Assembly: GCA_965646165.1 (NCBI GenBank)
Contig: CBFFYP010000007.1
Span: 18,375-82,374 of the forward strand
Direction of reading: 5' to 3'
DNA: 64,000 bases
Source of the DNA: MGBC114844 sp910585855
Lineage (GTDB): Bacteria; Bacillota; Clostridia; Lachnospirales; Lachnospiraceae
In this document: one piece after another, positions 43,600 to 52,655 of the stretch
Layout of the letters: every line of letters begins with the position of its first letter
Position numbering within the stretch: position 1 is the stretch's first letter
Made by a program: the position numbers and the translations under genes
Notes under the pieces: model-generated
What the model was told of the DNA's origin: nothing
What the model saw: the letters and a program-made list of their open reading frames with translations, nothing else
Databases searched by the model: none

Positions 43600-44536
43600 T
43601 GTCGTAATCCATCTTTCTTACCCGATACTGAATATCTTCTAAAATCTTTCTATTTGCTGCAATAATATCTGCCTGAAGTCCCACAATAAAAGTCTGAAAT
43701 CCAAGCATCATCAAAGTACTTGCCAATATAAGGGACTGTACATGTCCGTTCCCTTCTCCCATTGCAATAAACACCAAAAAACGAACTCCAAGAATAAATC
43801 CAAGTGCAAACACTGTCCCGCCGACAAGTGAAAAAAACTGCATTGGCTTATACATGACAAAAGCCCGTACAATCGTAACAATCGACTTTTTCACATATCC
43901 AAACATACTTTTAAACAACCGGGATTTGCGAAGTTCTGGATTGGTACGAATCGGTACAGAAGTCATAGCAATCTTCTCCCGCCCTGCCTGTACAATCGTT
44001 TCCAACGTATACGTATATTCATTTACTACATTTAAATGCATTGCCGCATCTCTGCTGTAAGCCCGAAACCCGCTTGGTGCATCTGGAATATCTGTCTTAG
44101 AAGCAATCCGCACCACATAACTTCCAAAATGCTGCAGCTTCTTTTTTAGAGGAGAAAAATGTGCTGTCTGATCGATCGGACGCTCCCCAATCACAATATC
44201 TGTCTTTCCCTCTAAAATCGGTCGAACCAACTTCTCAATATCCGCTGCCACATATTGATTGTCTGCATCCGTATTGACAATAATATCCGCCCCGTTTCTC
44301 AAACAGGCATCCAACCCCGCCATAAATCCATAAGCCAGCCCCTTATTTCGTCTAAAATTCACGACATAATTCACACCCCATTTTCTGGCAACCTCTACTG
44401 TCTTATCCTTACTTCCATCATTAATAATCAAATATTCAATCTTATCAATCCCATCAATCTGTCTGGGCAAATCATTTAATGCAATATGAAGTGTTTCCTC
44501 TTCATTATAGCAAGGTATCTGAATTATCAGTTTCAT
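43577..44536 (-). CDS. CsbB/GtrB-like GT2 (polyprenyl-phosphate glycosyltransferase)
   Basis: Makes undecaprenyl-phosphate-sugar at the cytoplasmic face. 319 aa: MKLIIQIPCYNEEETLHIAL, YLIINDGSKDKTVEVA, NKGLAYGFMAGLDACL, IIVNTDADNQYVAADIEKLV (DAD metal site) and GFRAYSRDAA in the GT-A domain; two C-terminal helices, about residues 230-255 and 265-290 (FFSLVGGTVFALGFILGVRFLVFIAM; SLILASTLMMLGFQTFIVGLQ). Coupled to the GT4 gene upstream (4-base overlap) and YfhO downstream, so donor synthesis and transfer are co-expressed. Confidence 0.9.
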   Translation of the reverse strand: MKLIIQIPCYNEEETLHIALNDLPRQIDGIDKIEYLIINDGSKDKTVEVARKWGVNYVVNFRRNKGLAYGFMAGLDACLRNGADIIVNTDADNQYVAADIEKLVRPILEGKTDIVIGERPIDQTAHFSPLKKKLQHFGSYVVRIASKTDIPDAPSGFRAYSRDAAMHLNVVNEYTYTLETIVQAGREKIAMTSVPIRTNPELRKSRLFKSMFGYVKKSIVTIVRAFVMYKPMQFFSLVGGTVFALGFILGVRFLVFIAMGEGNGHVQSLILASTLMMLGFQTFIVGLQADIIAANRKILEDIQYRVRKMDYDNDIKKED

Positions 44537-45489
44537 TCGTCTTCTCCTTTAATTTCAAGAATCTTCCTAGCAAGTGCCTGCGGGTTTCCCATTTCTACAA
44601 AATAAATTCCATCCATCTCTTCCGAATAAAGCTCCCGATTAGCCGGATTCTCCCCTAATATCATAGGTTTTTCCATAGCACGATAAATATAAGCCTTTCC
44701 GGGAATCGTCCGCCTAGCTTTCGCAATCTCTTTATTAAAATGCCCTGCCAAACACAAATCAGCCTGAGCAATCGCATCCGCAAGCTGCTCCTGTGAAAGC
44801 CACGAGATATAAGTAATCGTATCACTTTCCACTTTCTTATAACTTCCCTCAATCGGTCCAATCAAAGTAAAATGGATCTCACGATTCTTCCGCAAAATCT
44901 GTGCTGATTTTAACACAATATCAACGCCTTGTAAAGGCAGAATACTCCCAAAATAAAGTACTTCAAAAAAATCCCCATTTTTTTTCTTGTCCCTAGGATA
45001 ATAAATACAAGTATCTGCTTCCAGATACAAAGTATACATCTTCTGAAAAGAAGCCCCAAATTCCTCTGCAAAATACTTCCCATGCTCCTTTGTATCACAA
45101 ATAATCCAATCTGCAAGCGAAATCGTCTTCCGATCCAAATACTTCAAAAACTTCCCGATCAAACTCCCCTGCCTAAATTTCTTCCGATCAAACACCAAGG
45201 TATCATACATCGAAATAAAAAAATCAACTACAACCGATTTTTTTCGAAATTTCCATGCCCAAAACGGAAGAACCAACTGAGGAGCAAATCCTATAAAAAT
45301 CTCACTATAATCTTTTACCCTACAAAACAACAACTTCCTATAAACCGTAAAAAGACGTTTCAAATAACTGCCTGAAAAAGAACCAATCATATCCACTTCC
45401 CGATCTTTCGATTTCAGAAGATTTATTTCCTGTGTATTACGTAAATAATCCAAATTTTTGGTTGTAATAAAAAGTGTTTTTTTCTTCAA
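44533..45489 (-). CDS. GT4-like glycosyltransferase
   Basis: GT-B enzyme of 318 aa from a TTG at 45489 preceded by GCAGGAGGATTGTAAA; the longer ATG at 45534 lacks such a site. N-terminal half: KKKTLFITTKNLDYLRNTQEI, VVDFFISMYDTLVFD, ADWIICDTKEHGKYF. C-terminal donor half: VLYFGSILPLQGVDIVLKSAQIL, FTLIGPIEGSYKKV, YISWLSQEQLADAIAQADLCLAGHF and TIPGKAYIYRAMEKPMILGENPANREL, the standard GT4 order. Sugar not predictable. Followed by the CsbB-YfhO pair. Confidence 0.87.
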   Translation of the reverse strand: MKKKTLFITTKNLDYLRNTQEINLLKSKDREVDMIGSFSGSYLKRLFTVYRKLLFCRVKDYSEIFIGFAPQLVLPFWAWKFRKKSVVVDFFISMYDTLVFDRKKFRQGSLIGKFLKYLDRKTISLADWIICDTKEHGKYFAEEFGASFQKMYTLYLEADTCIYYPRDKKKNGDFFEVLYFGSILPLQGVDIVLKSAQILRKNREIHFTLIGPIEGSYKKVESDTITYISWLSQEQLADAIAQADLCLAGHFNKEIAKARRTIPGKAYIYRAMEKPMILGENPANRELYSEEMDGIYFVEMGNPQALARKILEIKGEDE

Positions 45490-45548
45490 TTTACAATCCT
45501 CCTGCAATATAGGTTTTTCTAAGCCAAATACCAAAGCTTTTCTGAACC

Positions 45549-45878
45549 GGACGCCAAATTCAGAAAGTTGGGGGCGGCTGCAGTTCCGCTCTCCAGAAAG
45601 TAAGAAGGTCTAAACTTCTGCATCCAGATGCATCCAACCGTCCGAACCGGGGCGCAATTCGCCCTTATAACAACCAAAACGTTAGTAGTGTAAGGAAATC
45701 ACACCAACCACAAGATGCATCCTTCTCCTGAATACGGGCTAAACACGCCCCTTTTTTTGCACACACTGCATGAAAGCAGCATGTGCAAAAAATCCTAGGT
45801 GTTCTAAGCAGAAGTATAAGACCTTCTAACTTTCCTACGAAGTCACTGCAGTCGCCCCCAACTTTCTGAATCCGGCTG
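45549..45878 (+). repeat. Hairpin repeat family A, copy A3
   Basis: GGACGCC left, GGCTG right. Terminal arms share 25 of 28 paired bases (TTCAGAAAGTTGGGGGCG core). The 34 bases from 45874 are echoed at 45913-45946 (29 of 34 identical), a tandem duplication of this end. Confidence 0.9.
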
Positions 45879-46057
45879 TTTCTTCCACAATAAACTTAGA
45901 TTTCCTATACTTAGCTGTTTTTTCCATAACAAACTCAGATTTCCTAGTTCCAATAATTTCCTTCACAGCAAACCCAATTACTATAAAAAATCCACATATC
46001 TTCCAAAACTAAAATCTTTGCGAAAATGTGCGCTCTATCCCTTCCTGATGGAAAAGA
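45879..46057. other. Gap between inverted repeats A3 and A4: no gene seen
   Basis: Short AT-rich spacer containing the duplicated A3 end and a weak minus-strand promoter-like pair (TTGGAA, 15 bases, TATAGT) for the GT4 gene. Confidence 0.4.
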
Positions 46058-46388
46058 CAGCTGGATCTTGGAAGTGGTATCCTGCTGCAGTGACTTCGTA
46101 GAAAAGCTAGAAGGTCTTAGCTTCTGCCTAGAACACCTAGGATTTTTTGCACATGCTGCTTCCATGCAGTATGTGCAAAAAAAGGGGCGTGTTTAGCCCG
46201 TACTTAGGAGAAAGATACACCTTATGGTTGGTATAATCTTTCCTTACACCACTAATGCTCTGGCTGTTATAAGGGCGAATTGCGCCCCGGTTCGGACGGT
46301 TGGATGCATCCAAATGCAGAAGCTTTAGACCTTCTTGCTTTTCGGAGTCGGAACAGCAGCAGGATACCACTTCCAAGATCCGGCGTCC
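46058..46388 (-). repeat. Hairpin repeat family A, copy A4 (opposite orientation to A3)
   Basis: CAGCTGG left, GGCGTCC right. Arms 46063-46088 and 46356-46381 are a perfect 26-bp inverted repeat whose sequence is unrelated to A1 or A3. Inner stem AGAAGGTCT/AGACCTTCT, apical stem TTTTTTGCACATGCTGC with GCAGTATGTGCAAAAAAA. Confidence 0.92.
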
Positions 46389-46399
46389 TGTCCGTCTAT

Positions 46400-47326
46400 C
46401 TACCTCTTTTTTTGTAGTATATAGTAACCTTCAAATCCTATAAATGCCAGTACTTCCCCCAATATCGTCCAAATCCGGGTAGTTAATGTAATCAGTAAAA
46501 GTAGTTCATAGGAATATCTCTCTCCTAAAAGCAAACTAAGAACTCCTTCTCTTACCCCCATTCCATTTGGCGAAGGGCTTAAAAACCCCGCTACCCAGGA
46601 AATCGGATAGGAAAGCATCAGATAAACGCCCTGTATCCAGCTAATATCTTCAAAAGCCCAAACCAATATAATCAATCCAAATCCAGTAAACAGCCAAACT
46701 CCCACATATTGAAGCAAAATCTGGTAGATATAGCGGTTTTTTATCTGCATTTTAGATAAATCCTCCCGAAATACTTTTCCAAGTATCTGCATCCCAATAC
46801 GAACTGCCCATGGAAGCAGCCAGATAATAACGATTGCCAATACCAGAAAAAGCCCTGTAAGGATCGGAGTTAAAAACTCCCGCATCAAAACAGGCAGAAA
46901 GAAAAATAAAAACAGTCCGCTTGATAAAATTTGAAATACATACTCCAAAATCATACTAGCTGTAGTAGCAGATTTTTCTACTCCTTTTTCTGTACAAAGA
47001 TAGGCTTTCCCTACAATATTCCAAATTCCTCCGGGAATATATCTTGCCAGTGCCGATACCATATGAATATGCAGATAGTCCCTCTTTTCAAGCCGATGAT
47101 CCATTCTCCACAATAGATAAGCCCAGTTGTATCCCGTTGCTAAAAAGGCAATTGCATAGAGTCCGACCGCCGCTGCCAATACGCCAAATTTTGCATTTAC
47201 CAGATAGGGGCGGATATCCTGCCAGTTTTGTATCAATTCTTTTATCATAAAACCCAGAATTGCTGCTGCAAGCAAAACTCCACCAATCTTTATTACTTTT
47301 TTTCTTAAACTTTTTTTCTCTTTCAT
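46400..47326 (-). CDS. Lysylphosphatidylglycerol synthase TM-region (flippase-like) protein
   Basis: Integral membrane protein of the LPG_synthase_TM/UPF0104 family. 308 aa from the ATG at 47326, which overlaps the upstream stop as ATGA; the longer frame to 47395 lies inside the upstream gene. About eight helices, e.g. KIGGVLLAAAILGFMIKELI, FGVLAAAVGLYAIAFLATGY, GLFLVLAIVIIWLLPWAV, with the family signature ALARYIPGGIWNIVGKAYL and SWVAGFLSPSPNGMGVREGVLSLLL. No LysPG synthetase domain. Such stand-alone proteins are thought to move lipid-linked substrates. Coupled to the GT87 gene. Confidence 0.88.
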   Translation of the reverse strand: MKEKKSLRKKVIKIGGVLLAAAILGFMIKELIQNWQDIRPYLVNAKFGVLAAAVGLYAIAFLATGYNWAYLLWRMDHRLEKRDYLHIHMVSALARYIPGGIWNIVGKAYLCTEKGVEKSATTASMILEYVFQILSSGLFLFFFLPVLMREFLTPILTGLFLVLAIVIIWLLPWAVRIGMQILGKVFREDLSKMQIKNRYIYQILLQYVGVWLFTGFGLIILVWAFEDISWIQGVYLMLSYPISWVAGFLSPSPNGMGVREGVLSLLLGERYSYELLLLITLTTRIWTILGEVLAFIGFEGYYILQKKR

Positions 47327-48543
47327 GTAGCTACCTGACTTTTTCTTAAACTCCATCGCCTTACTGACGAAATTAGCGTTTCTGTAATTAAACATAGATA
47401 AATTGCAATTACTGCCATATTCTGCAGCATAAAATTATCAAATTCTTCACGGAATAATTTTGTCTGCGGCAGTGTAATATGAAACTGCAGAGGACTGACC
47501 GCTAAAATAAATAGAATAAGATAGAGCCAGTCTAAATTACTGTGATTTTCTTCGTTTAAAAAGAAAATTAATGGAATAAACAGATATAGCCCACAGTAAT
47601 ATCCGCTGTGGGTAGGGGAAAGCAGCAGTGCACAAGTCAATAAAAGAATCTGTTTCCAAAATATTTTTTGTGTCCAGGCAAATGCAGCAATAAAAAGCAT
47701 CAGCAGTTTTGCTATAAAAAAACCAGCGGACATCAGATTAGTCGTATCGAAAATATGGTTGCTGACTATGCTAAAACTCCCTCCATAGTATTTTTTGCTG
47801 TTTAACTGTACATTGTATAAAAGCTGGGGAATAGCAGCAAAACCTTCTTTGAAAAATAAAAAAGGCAAAAATACCGCAAGTAATCCATATAAAACCGCCC
47901 ATGCTGCATCCCTCCAACGTTTTTCATATAAAAGAAGTACACCAAATATAACCGGATATACTTTTAATGCAGAAGAAATCGCAAGCCCCATCAGTGCAAT
48001 ATGTCGGTAAATCGGGTTTTCATCCTTATAAAACAATAAAAAAAGCCATAAAAAAGCAACTGCCAAAATTATTGTATTTGCTCTGTCTATATTGTAGAGA
48101 ATCAGTCCAGAACAAGCACATGCCAGTGTTGTAAAAAGTTTTTCTATTCTTTTTCCTGTTTTCCCTTCATACATCAGATAAAAAAACATACCAAAAGAAA
48201 TCATAAGAAATACAAAACAGCCAATCATTGCTGCCTGTTCTGGACGGATATCCTTTGGCAGCTCATTGATAAAATCACCTAGTCTGGAAAACGGATATAA
48301 AATCAAATAGGCAAACGGCAGATAGTTTCGATTTACCAGTCCGCCATAGCCCACTTGATAGGGATTTCGATCTGCCGTATAATTTAAAGTATTAAAAAAA
48401 TCCATAAAATAATCATCCTGATCCACAAAAAGAAGGCTTCTTTGGCTTCCCTGCGGATCGTTTAAAAACAGCAAAAGGGTAATAAAACCTAATACAAACA
48501 TTGAACTGCAATATACGAGTGTAAATATCTGTGAACGCTTCAT
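47323..48543 (-). CDS. GT87/DUF2029-family membrane glycosyltransferase
   Basis: Polytopic GT-C enzyme that uses polyprenyl-phosphate sugars on the outer face. 406 aa with about ten helices, starting with IFTLVYCSSMFVLGFITLLLFL. The first loop carries FVDQDDYFMDFFNTLNY, the acidic motif typical of the family, and YLPFAYLILYPFSRL; later LIGLAISSALKVYPVIFGVLLLYEKRWR-type sequence (GLAISSALKVYP) is the hallmark of DUF2029. Coupled by a 4-base overlap to the flippase-like gene. It probably takes donors made by the CsbB-like enzyme class; acceptor unknown. Confidence 0.85.
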   Translation of the reverse strand: MKRSQIFTLVYCSSMFVLGFITLLLFLNDPQGSQRSLLFVDQDDYFMDFFNTLNYTADRNPYQVGYGGLVNRNYLPFAYLILYPFSRLGDFINELPKDIRPEQAAMIGCFVFLMISFGMFFYLMYEGKTGKRIEKLFTTLACACSGLILYNIDRANTIILAVAFLWLFLLFYKDENPIYRHIALMGLAISSALKVYPVIFGVLLLYEKRWRDAAWAVLYGLLAVFLPFLFFKEGFAAIPQLLYNVQLNSKKYYGGSFSIVSNHIFDTTNLMSAGFFIAKLLMLFIAAFAWTQKIFWKQILLLTCALLLSPTHSGYYCGLYLFIPLIFFLNEENHSNLDWLYLILFILAVSPLQFHITLPQTKLFREEFDNFMLQNMAVIAIYLCLITETLISSVRRWSLRKSQVAT

Positions 48544-48650
48544 AAATAAAATCCTTTCGGTTGTTTTTATAACATTGTAAGTTCATCCTGCTTCTATCTT
48601 TTATTCGGCTTTTAAAAATAGAATGCTGCCAGAAAAAGTTGGCTTTCACC

Positions 48651-48991
48651 GGACGCCAGAGGCGATTTGCTCCTGTTCTTTGCCTGCTCCGCTCCAAACG
48701 GTAAGAAAGTCTAGGGCTTCTGATTTCGGTTCATCCAACCGGACGACCCGGGGCGCAAATTTCGGCCCTCACCACAGCCGAAACGAACCATGTAAGAAAA
48801 ATTCTTTAGCCATCCCCTAAACTCCGTTCTTGCCCTGTCTGGCCGGGCCTTATAACACGCCCCTTTTTGTTATTACCCTCATAAAGCAGGGATATCTGCA
48901 AAAAATCTTAGGTGCTTCCACAGAAGCCCAAGACTTTCTAACCGTTCTCCGAAGTCGCTGGCAAAGAACAGGAGCAAACCGCCTCTCGCTG
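48651..48991 (+). repeat. Hairpin repeat family A, copy A5
   Basis: GGACGCC left, GCTG right. Terminal 27-base arms pair at 26 of 27 places (AGGCGATTTGCTCCTG part against CAGGAGCAAACCGCCT). Inner stem AGAAAGTCT/AGACTTTCT, another compensated variant. Apical stem is decayed. Confidence 0.88.
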
Positions 48992-49084
48992 TTAGTGAGA
49001 TAGCGGTAGAAGTTATATTTTATTACAGGACAAGTATTCTGCAAAGTTTAGACATCATTCTTTTTCTGTTCCGGGGTCAAGAAA

Positions 49085-49416
49085 CAGCCAGATTCGAAAA
49101 TGGTGGGCAGCCTGCAGTGACTTTGGAAAAAAGTTAGAAGTTCTTGGACTTCTGCTCGAAAACCTAAGATTTTTTTCACATCCTGCTTCCATGCAGGGTG
49201 TGAAAAAAAAGGGGCGTGTTTAGCCCGAATAATAGGAAAGTGGCTGTCTGACGGCTGATAAAATCCTTCCTTACACCTATTTCGTTTTGGCTGAAATAAG
49301 GGCGAATTGCGCCCCGGTCTGTCCGGTTGGATGAATGAAAAGGCAGAAGTCTTAGAACTTCTTGCTTTTTGGAAACCGGAACAGCAGGCTATCCACCGTT
49401 TTCGAATCTGGCGTCC
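49085..49416 (-). repeat. Hairpin repeat family A, copy A6 (opposite orientation to A5)
   Basis: AAACAGCC left, GGCGTCC right. Arms AGATTCGAAAAtGGTGG / CCACCGTTTTCGAATCT plus AGCCTGC/GCAGGCT pair with wobbles. Inner stem AGAAGTTCT/AGAACTTCT; apical CACATCCTGC/GCAGGGTGTG between T and A runs. Arms resemble those of A8 at the right window edge. Confidence 0.9.
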
Positions 49417-49474
49417 TCTTGCGTCCTCCCCCCATTATCCAATTTTCTCAAAATTTTATACTTTTTTAAATTTT

Positions 49475-50647
49475 CTACCTTACCTTTCTATATACCGGAA
49501 TGGTCAATAAAAGAAACCGAAGAATATTCGCACATAATGTTCCGACTGCAAGTCCAACCAATCCGCCCGCAAATGCACCGATTACCGTAAATGCAAGATA
49601 TAAAATAGCATAAACCGTTTCTACAATTACCTGAAGTTTCATATCGCAAAGGCGAATCGCCATCATATTTACAATACTGCAGCTATAATATACAATTTGT
49701 GCTAAATTTCCGGTGTCTATTACCGGCAGGCAGTTTGTATAAGAACTTGGGTAAAGGATATAAATCATTGCCCGGGACATAACCAGTCCTGCTAAAAAGA
49801 ATAAAAGAACTGCTCCTAGAGAACCAGCCACTACTCGATTTACCATCTTTTTATTAAGAGGAATAATCCCTTTTGAAATATTGCTCAGCAGTACAGCCGT
49901 AATTGGAGGAATTACCAATGCCACACATTTTCCATAAGTCGTAGCAATATAATAAGTAGAAACTTCTGTACTTCCCAGAAGATATTCTACCAAAAAACGA
50001 TCCATATAAATCAAAGCGTAACTGATTAGATAAGAGCCTGTCAAAGTGGATGCATTTTTTACGGTTTGAAGAAAATATTCACTGACTCCTTTTTCTCCAT
50101 ATACACGAAACAGTTTTCCCGACACTGCAGCATAGAACACCGCCGCCGTTTCTCCAGCTAAAAAAATCACATACCACTGTTTTGTCGTTCGAAATACCAG
50201 ATAGCCTGCCAAATAGCCAACTGACATAAAAATAGAAGACAGTAAAATCTTTTTATAGTTAATTTCAATTCGAAATACACACTCGGAATAAAGCCGAAGC
50301 ATTAAAACAGCAGATGTGATTCCAAATAAAAATCCCTCTCCTATATCCATCCGAATAAAAAAAACTCCAAAACCAAATAAAATCAAGATACTAAGCAGTG
50401 CCTCAGCAGCAATTATAAGCCGATAATCTCTTGCCCGTATCCGATCCGTATCCTGGTTTAATACACGGATATGGTTTAATGCTTCTCCACAGCTATATGC
50501 CAAGATACAGATATAACCATAGTATACCACATACGTTCCAAATGCAGCATCTCCTAACTCTCGATTCATCCATGGCTCAATCAGCCCCTTTAAAACCAAA
50601 AAAAAGATACATTTTGCTCCAATCGATAAAATGCCGTCCCACAGCAT
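49475..50647 (-). CDS. Polysaccharide flippase (Wzx/MVF-like)
   Basis: Predicted exporter of lipid-linked repeat units. About 390 aa from ATG 50647 (just after the upstream stop; a TTG at 50680 with AGGAGAG upstream is an alternative). Around twelve helices in a MATE/Wzx-like pattern: MLWDGILSIGAKCIFFLVLKGLIEPW, AAFGTYVVYYGYICILAY, SYLISYALIYMDRFLVEYLLGSTEVSTYYIATTYGKCVALVI, AVLLFFLAGLVMSRAMIYILY, IIGAFAGGLVGLAVGTLCANILRFLLL-type end. The YMDRFLVEYLLG motif with a charged helix is typical of Wzx. Fits the locus, which has an initiating transferase and several GTs. Confidence 0.85.
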   Translation of the reverse strand: MLWDGILSIGAKCIFFLVLKGLIEPWMNRELGDAAFGTYVVYYGYICILAYSCGEALNHIRVLNQDTDRIRARDYRLIIAAEALLSILILFGFGVFFIRMDIGEGFLFGITSAVLMLRLYSECVFRIEINYKKILLSSIFMSVGYLAGYLVFRTTKQWYVIFLAGETAAVFYAAVSGKLFRVYGEKGVSEYFLQTVKNASTLTGSYLISYALIYMDRFLVEYLLGSTEVSTYYIATTYGKCVALVIPPITAVLLSNISKGIIPLNKKMVNRVVAGSLGAVLLFFLAGLVMSRAMIYILYPSSYTNCLPVIDTGNLAQIVYYSCSIVNMMAIRLCDMKLQVIVETVYAILYLAFTVIGAFAGGLVGLAVGTLCANILRFLLLTIPVYRKVR

Positions 50648-50648
50648 T

Positions 50649-51608
50649 TTATTCCCCGGCAGTTTCCTTTTCTTCTCCAAAGTTAATTCTCTCCTCTTCC
50701 ACTACAAGCGGTCGCTTCATCACTCTTGAATTAATCGTAAGAACATATTCTCCTAACATCCCGATAAAAAATATCTGTACTGAACCTAATAAAAACATAC
50801 CAATTAAAATTGGTGCTGTTCCTGCAATAAACCGATCCCAATAAATCAGTTTTAAAATCAGATAGATCACTGCCATTGCCATACTAAAAGCAGCACATAA
50901 AAATCCAACCAGTGTTGCCAGCCGAAGCCCTACTTTTGTATAGGAAGTAATACTAAGCATAGCGGCATCATAAAGACGGTAAAAATTATTGCTGGTTTTT
51001 CCGGCACGCCGCTTTGGCTGTGTATACTCCAAATCCTTTCTGCGAAATCCTAATTCCGCTACAATTCCACGCAAAAAAGGAGTCGGATCATCTAGTTGTT
51101 TTAATACTTCAATAAATTTTTTATCATATAGCCCAAAACCAGTAAAATGCTCAATCTGCTCTACCTGAGAAAGTTTCTTAATCATCTTATAATAACAGCT
51201 TCTAAAAAAATACATCACTTTACTTTCTCGGCTGCTGGTCTTAATACCGCATACAATTTTATATCCCTGCTCCCATTCTTTTACAAATTTCGGAATCATC
51301 TCGACGGGATCTTGAAAATCCGCTGCTACCAAAATCCCACAATCTCCTGTAATCTGTAAAAGCCCATAGTACGGAGAGTTAAACTGTCCAAAATTTTTTG
51401 CATTGAAAATTGCCTTAATCTTGGAATTTCCTGCACACATTGTTCTTAAAATCTCACGGGTATGATCTTGAGAATCATTATCAATAAAAATAATTTCATA
51501 GTCATAACCGGGCAGTTCCTCTTGAAATGTACGGATTATGGATTCACTCAATGGAAGTACATTCTCCTCCTCATTAAAGCAAGGTACTACAATGCTGATT
51601 TTTTTCAT
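50649..51608 (-). CDS. Glycosyltransferase family 2, DPM/GtrB-like
   Basis: Polyprenyl-phosphate glycosyltransferase of 319 aa from ATG 51608 (AGGAACAGG upstream; 72 further bases of open frame lack a site). MKKISIVVPCFNEEENVLPL, YEIIFIDNDSQDHTREIL, NAKNFGQFNSPYYGL, ILVAADFQDPVEMIPKFV (the DFQDP metal motif) and FTGFGLYDKKFIEVL; two C-terminal helices (LRLATLVGFLCAAFSMAMAVIYLIL; LIGMFLLGSVQIFFIGMLGEYVL). Probably loads a sugar on the carrier lipid for the GT87 or YfhO proteins. Confidence 0.9.
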   Translation of the reverse strand: MKKISIVVPCFNEEENVLPLSESIIRTFQEELPGYDYEIIFIDNDSQDHTREILRTMCAGNSKIKAIFNAKNFGQFNSPYYGLLQITGDCGILVAADFQDPVEMIPKFVKEWEQGYKIVCGIKTSSRESKVMYFFRSCYYKMIKKLSQVEQIEHFTGFGLYDKKFIEVLKQLDDPTPFLRGIVAELGFRRKDLEYTQPKRRAGKTSNNFYRLYDAAMLSITSYTKVGLRLATLVGFLCAAFSMAMAVIYLILKLIYWDRFIAGTAPILIGMFLLGSVQIFFIGMLGEYVLTINSRVMKRPLVVEEERINFGEEKETAGE

Positions 51609-51666
51609 GAATAAAACCTGTTCCTTTCCATCTGCACATCCTATCCTTTCCTTTGTTTCTTCCGAA

Positions 51667-52620
51667 TCAAACCTCTTCATCCTTTTCCCGATACCACTGC
51701 AGTGTTTCTGCTATGCCTTCTTCAAATGTATACTCTGGTACAAATCCCGTATCCTTTGTAAGTTCAGAAAGATCTGCACATAAATACATCACTTGATTTT
51801 CTGCATAGGGAACTGCTCCAAGCCGAATCTGCCCTTCTCTATCCATCTTGTCCCAAATTGCAAAAATATATTCTTTTAAAGGTCGCATTGTTCCGCTTCC
51901 AATCGGATAGACTGCTCCGTCCGTTCCGTTTTCTGCAATCAGATACAATGCTCTTGCAGCATCCTTTACATAGAGATAATCCCAAAGCTGTTCTGCCTTT
52001 GAAAATTCGGCTGTTTCTCCCAAAGACAATTTGCGGATTGCTGACATCACCATTGTACGATCCGAATCAAACGGTCCGAAAATACTTAATATTCTAGCCC
52101 ATTCATGCCGAATTTTTAATGATTGGCACAAAACACGACTCATCTGCCCCGCTGCCAGCTTTGCAATACCATATCCGTTTTCTGGAAAAGCCGCTGTTTT
52201 TGAAGAAAGTTTTTTGGCTGTGCGTCCATATTCTGCCTGTGAACCTGCTCCGACAAACACCCTGCATCCTAAACGCCCCGCCAGACGTACCGCATCTAAT
52301 GTATACTGAATATTTTTATTTTGCAAGTCCATATCGTTGCGGCAATCTCCAAATGTCCCGTCCCATCCAAGATGAAAAAAGGCATCTTGTTTCTGTTCCA
52401 ACAATCCGCTTGCCAAAAGTGCCTCCTTTGAAGAGAACTCTTTTAAATCCAATTCCACTTTTTTCAATCCTGTATGCGAAGGAAGTCTTTTTATCTTTTT
52501 CGAGTTTTTTCTGACCAGTGCTGTTACCAAAATTCCCTGTTCCAATAAGTAGTTTGCAAGAGCCACTCCAATCATACCAGTAGCCCCCGTTATTACAGCA
52601 TGTTTTATCTTTGCAGCCAT
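51667..52620 (-). CDS. NAD-dependent epimerase/dehydratase
   Basis: Extended SDR of 317 aa from ATG 52620 (GAGGTGTGAT upstream). HAVITGATGMIGVALANYLL is the NAD motif; FFHLGWDGTFGDCRND, VFVGAGSQAEYG and the active site NGYGIAKLAAGQM (YxxxK) follow, then RILSIFGPFDSDRTMVMSAI. Resembles reductases and epimerases of branched or deoxysugar routes (e.g. the YerF-like group). Directly downstream of a ThDP enzyme resembling YerE/acetolactate synthase, so a pair making a two-carbon-branched sugar is possible. Confidence 0.82.
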   Translation of the reverse strand: MAAKIKHAVITGATGMIGVALANYLLEQGILVTALVRKNSKKIKRLPSHTGLKKVELDLKEFSSKEALLASGLLEQKQDAFFHLGWDGTFGDCRNDMDLQNKNIQYTLDAVRLAGRLGCRVFVGAGSQAEYGRTAKKLSSKTAAFPENGYGIAKLAAGQMSRVLCQSLKIRHEWARILSIFGPFDSDRTMVMSAIRKLSLGETAEFSKAEQLWDYLYVKDAARALYLIAENGTDGAVYPIGSGTMRPLKEYIFAIWDKMDREGQIRLGAVPYAENQVMYLCADLSELTKDTGFVPEYTFEEGIAETLQWYREKDEEV

Positions 52621-52655
52621 ATCACACCTCACACTTTTTCTTTCACCTGATTTTT

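Noticed and set aside
46137..46376. 79-codon minus frame inside repeat A4
   Set aside because: Shadow of the repeat; frame is broken in the other copies.
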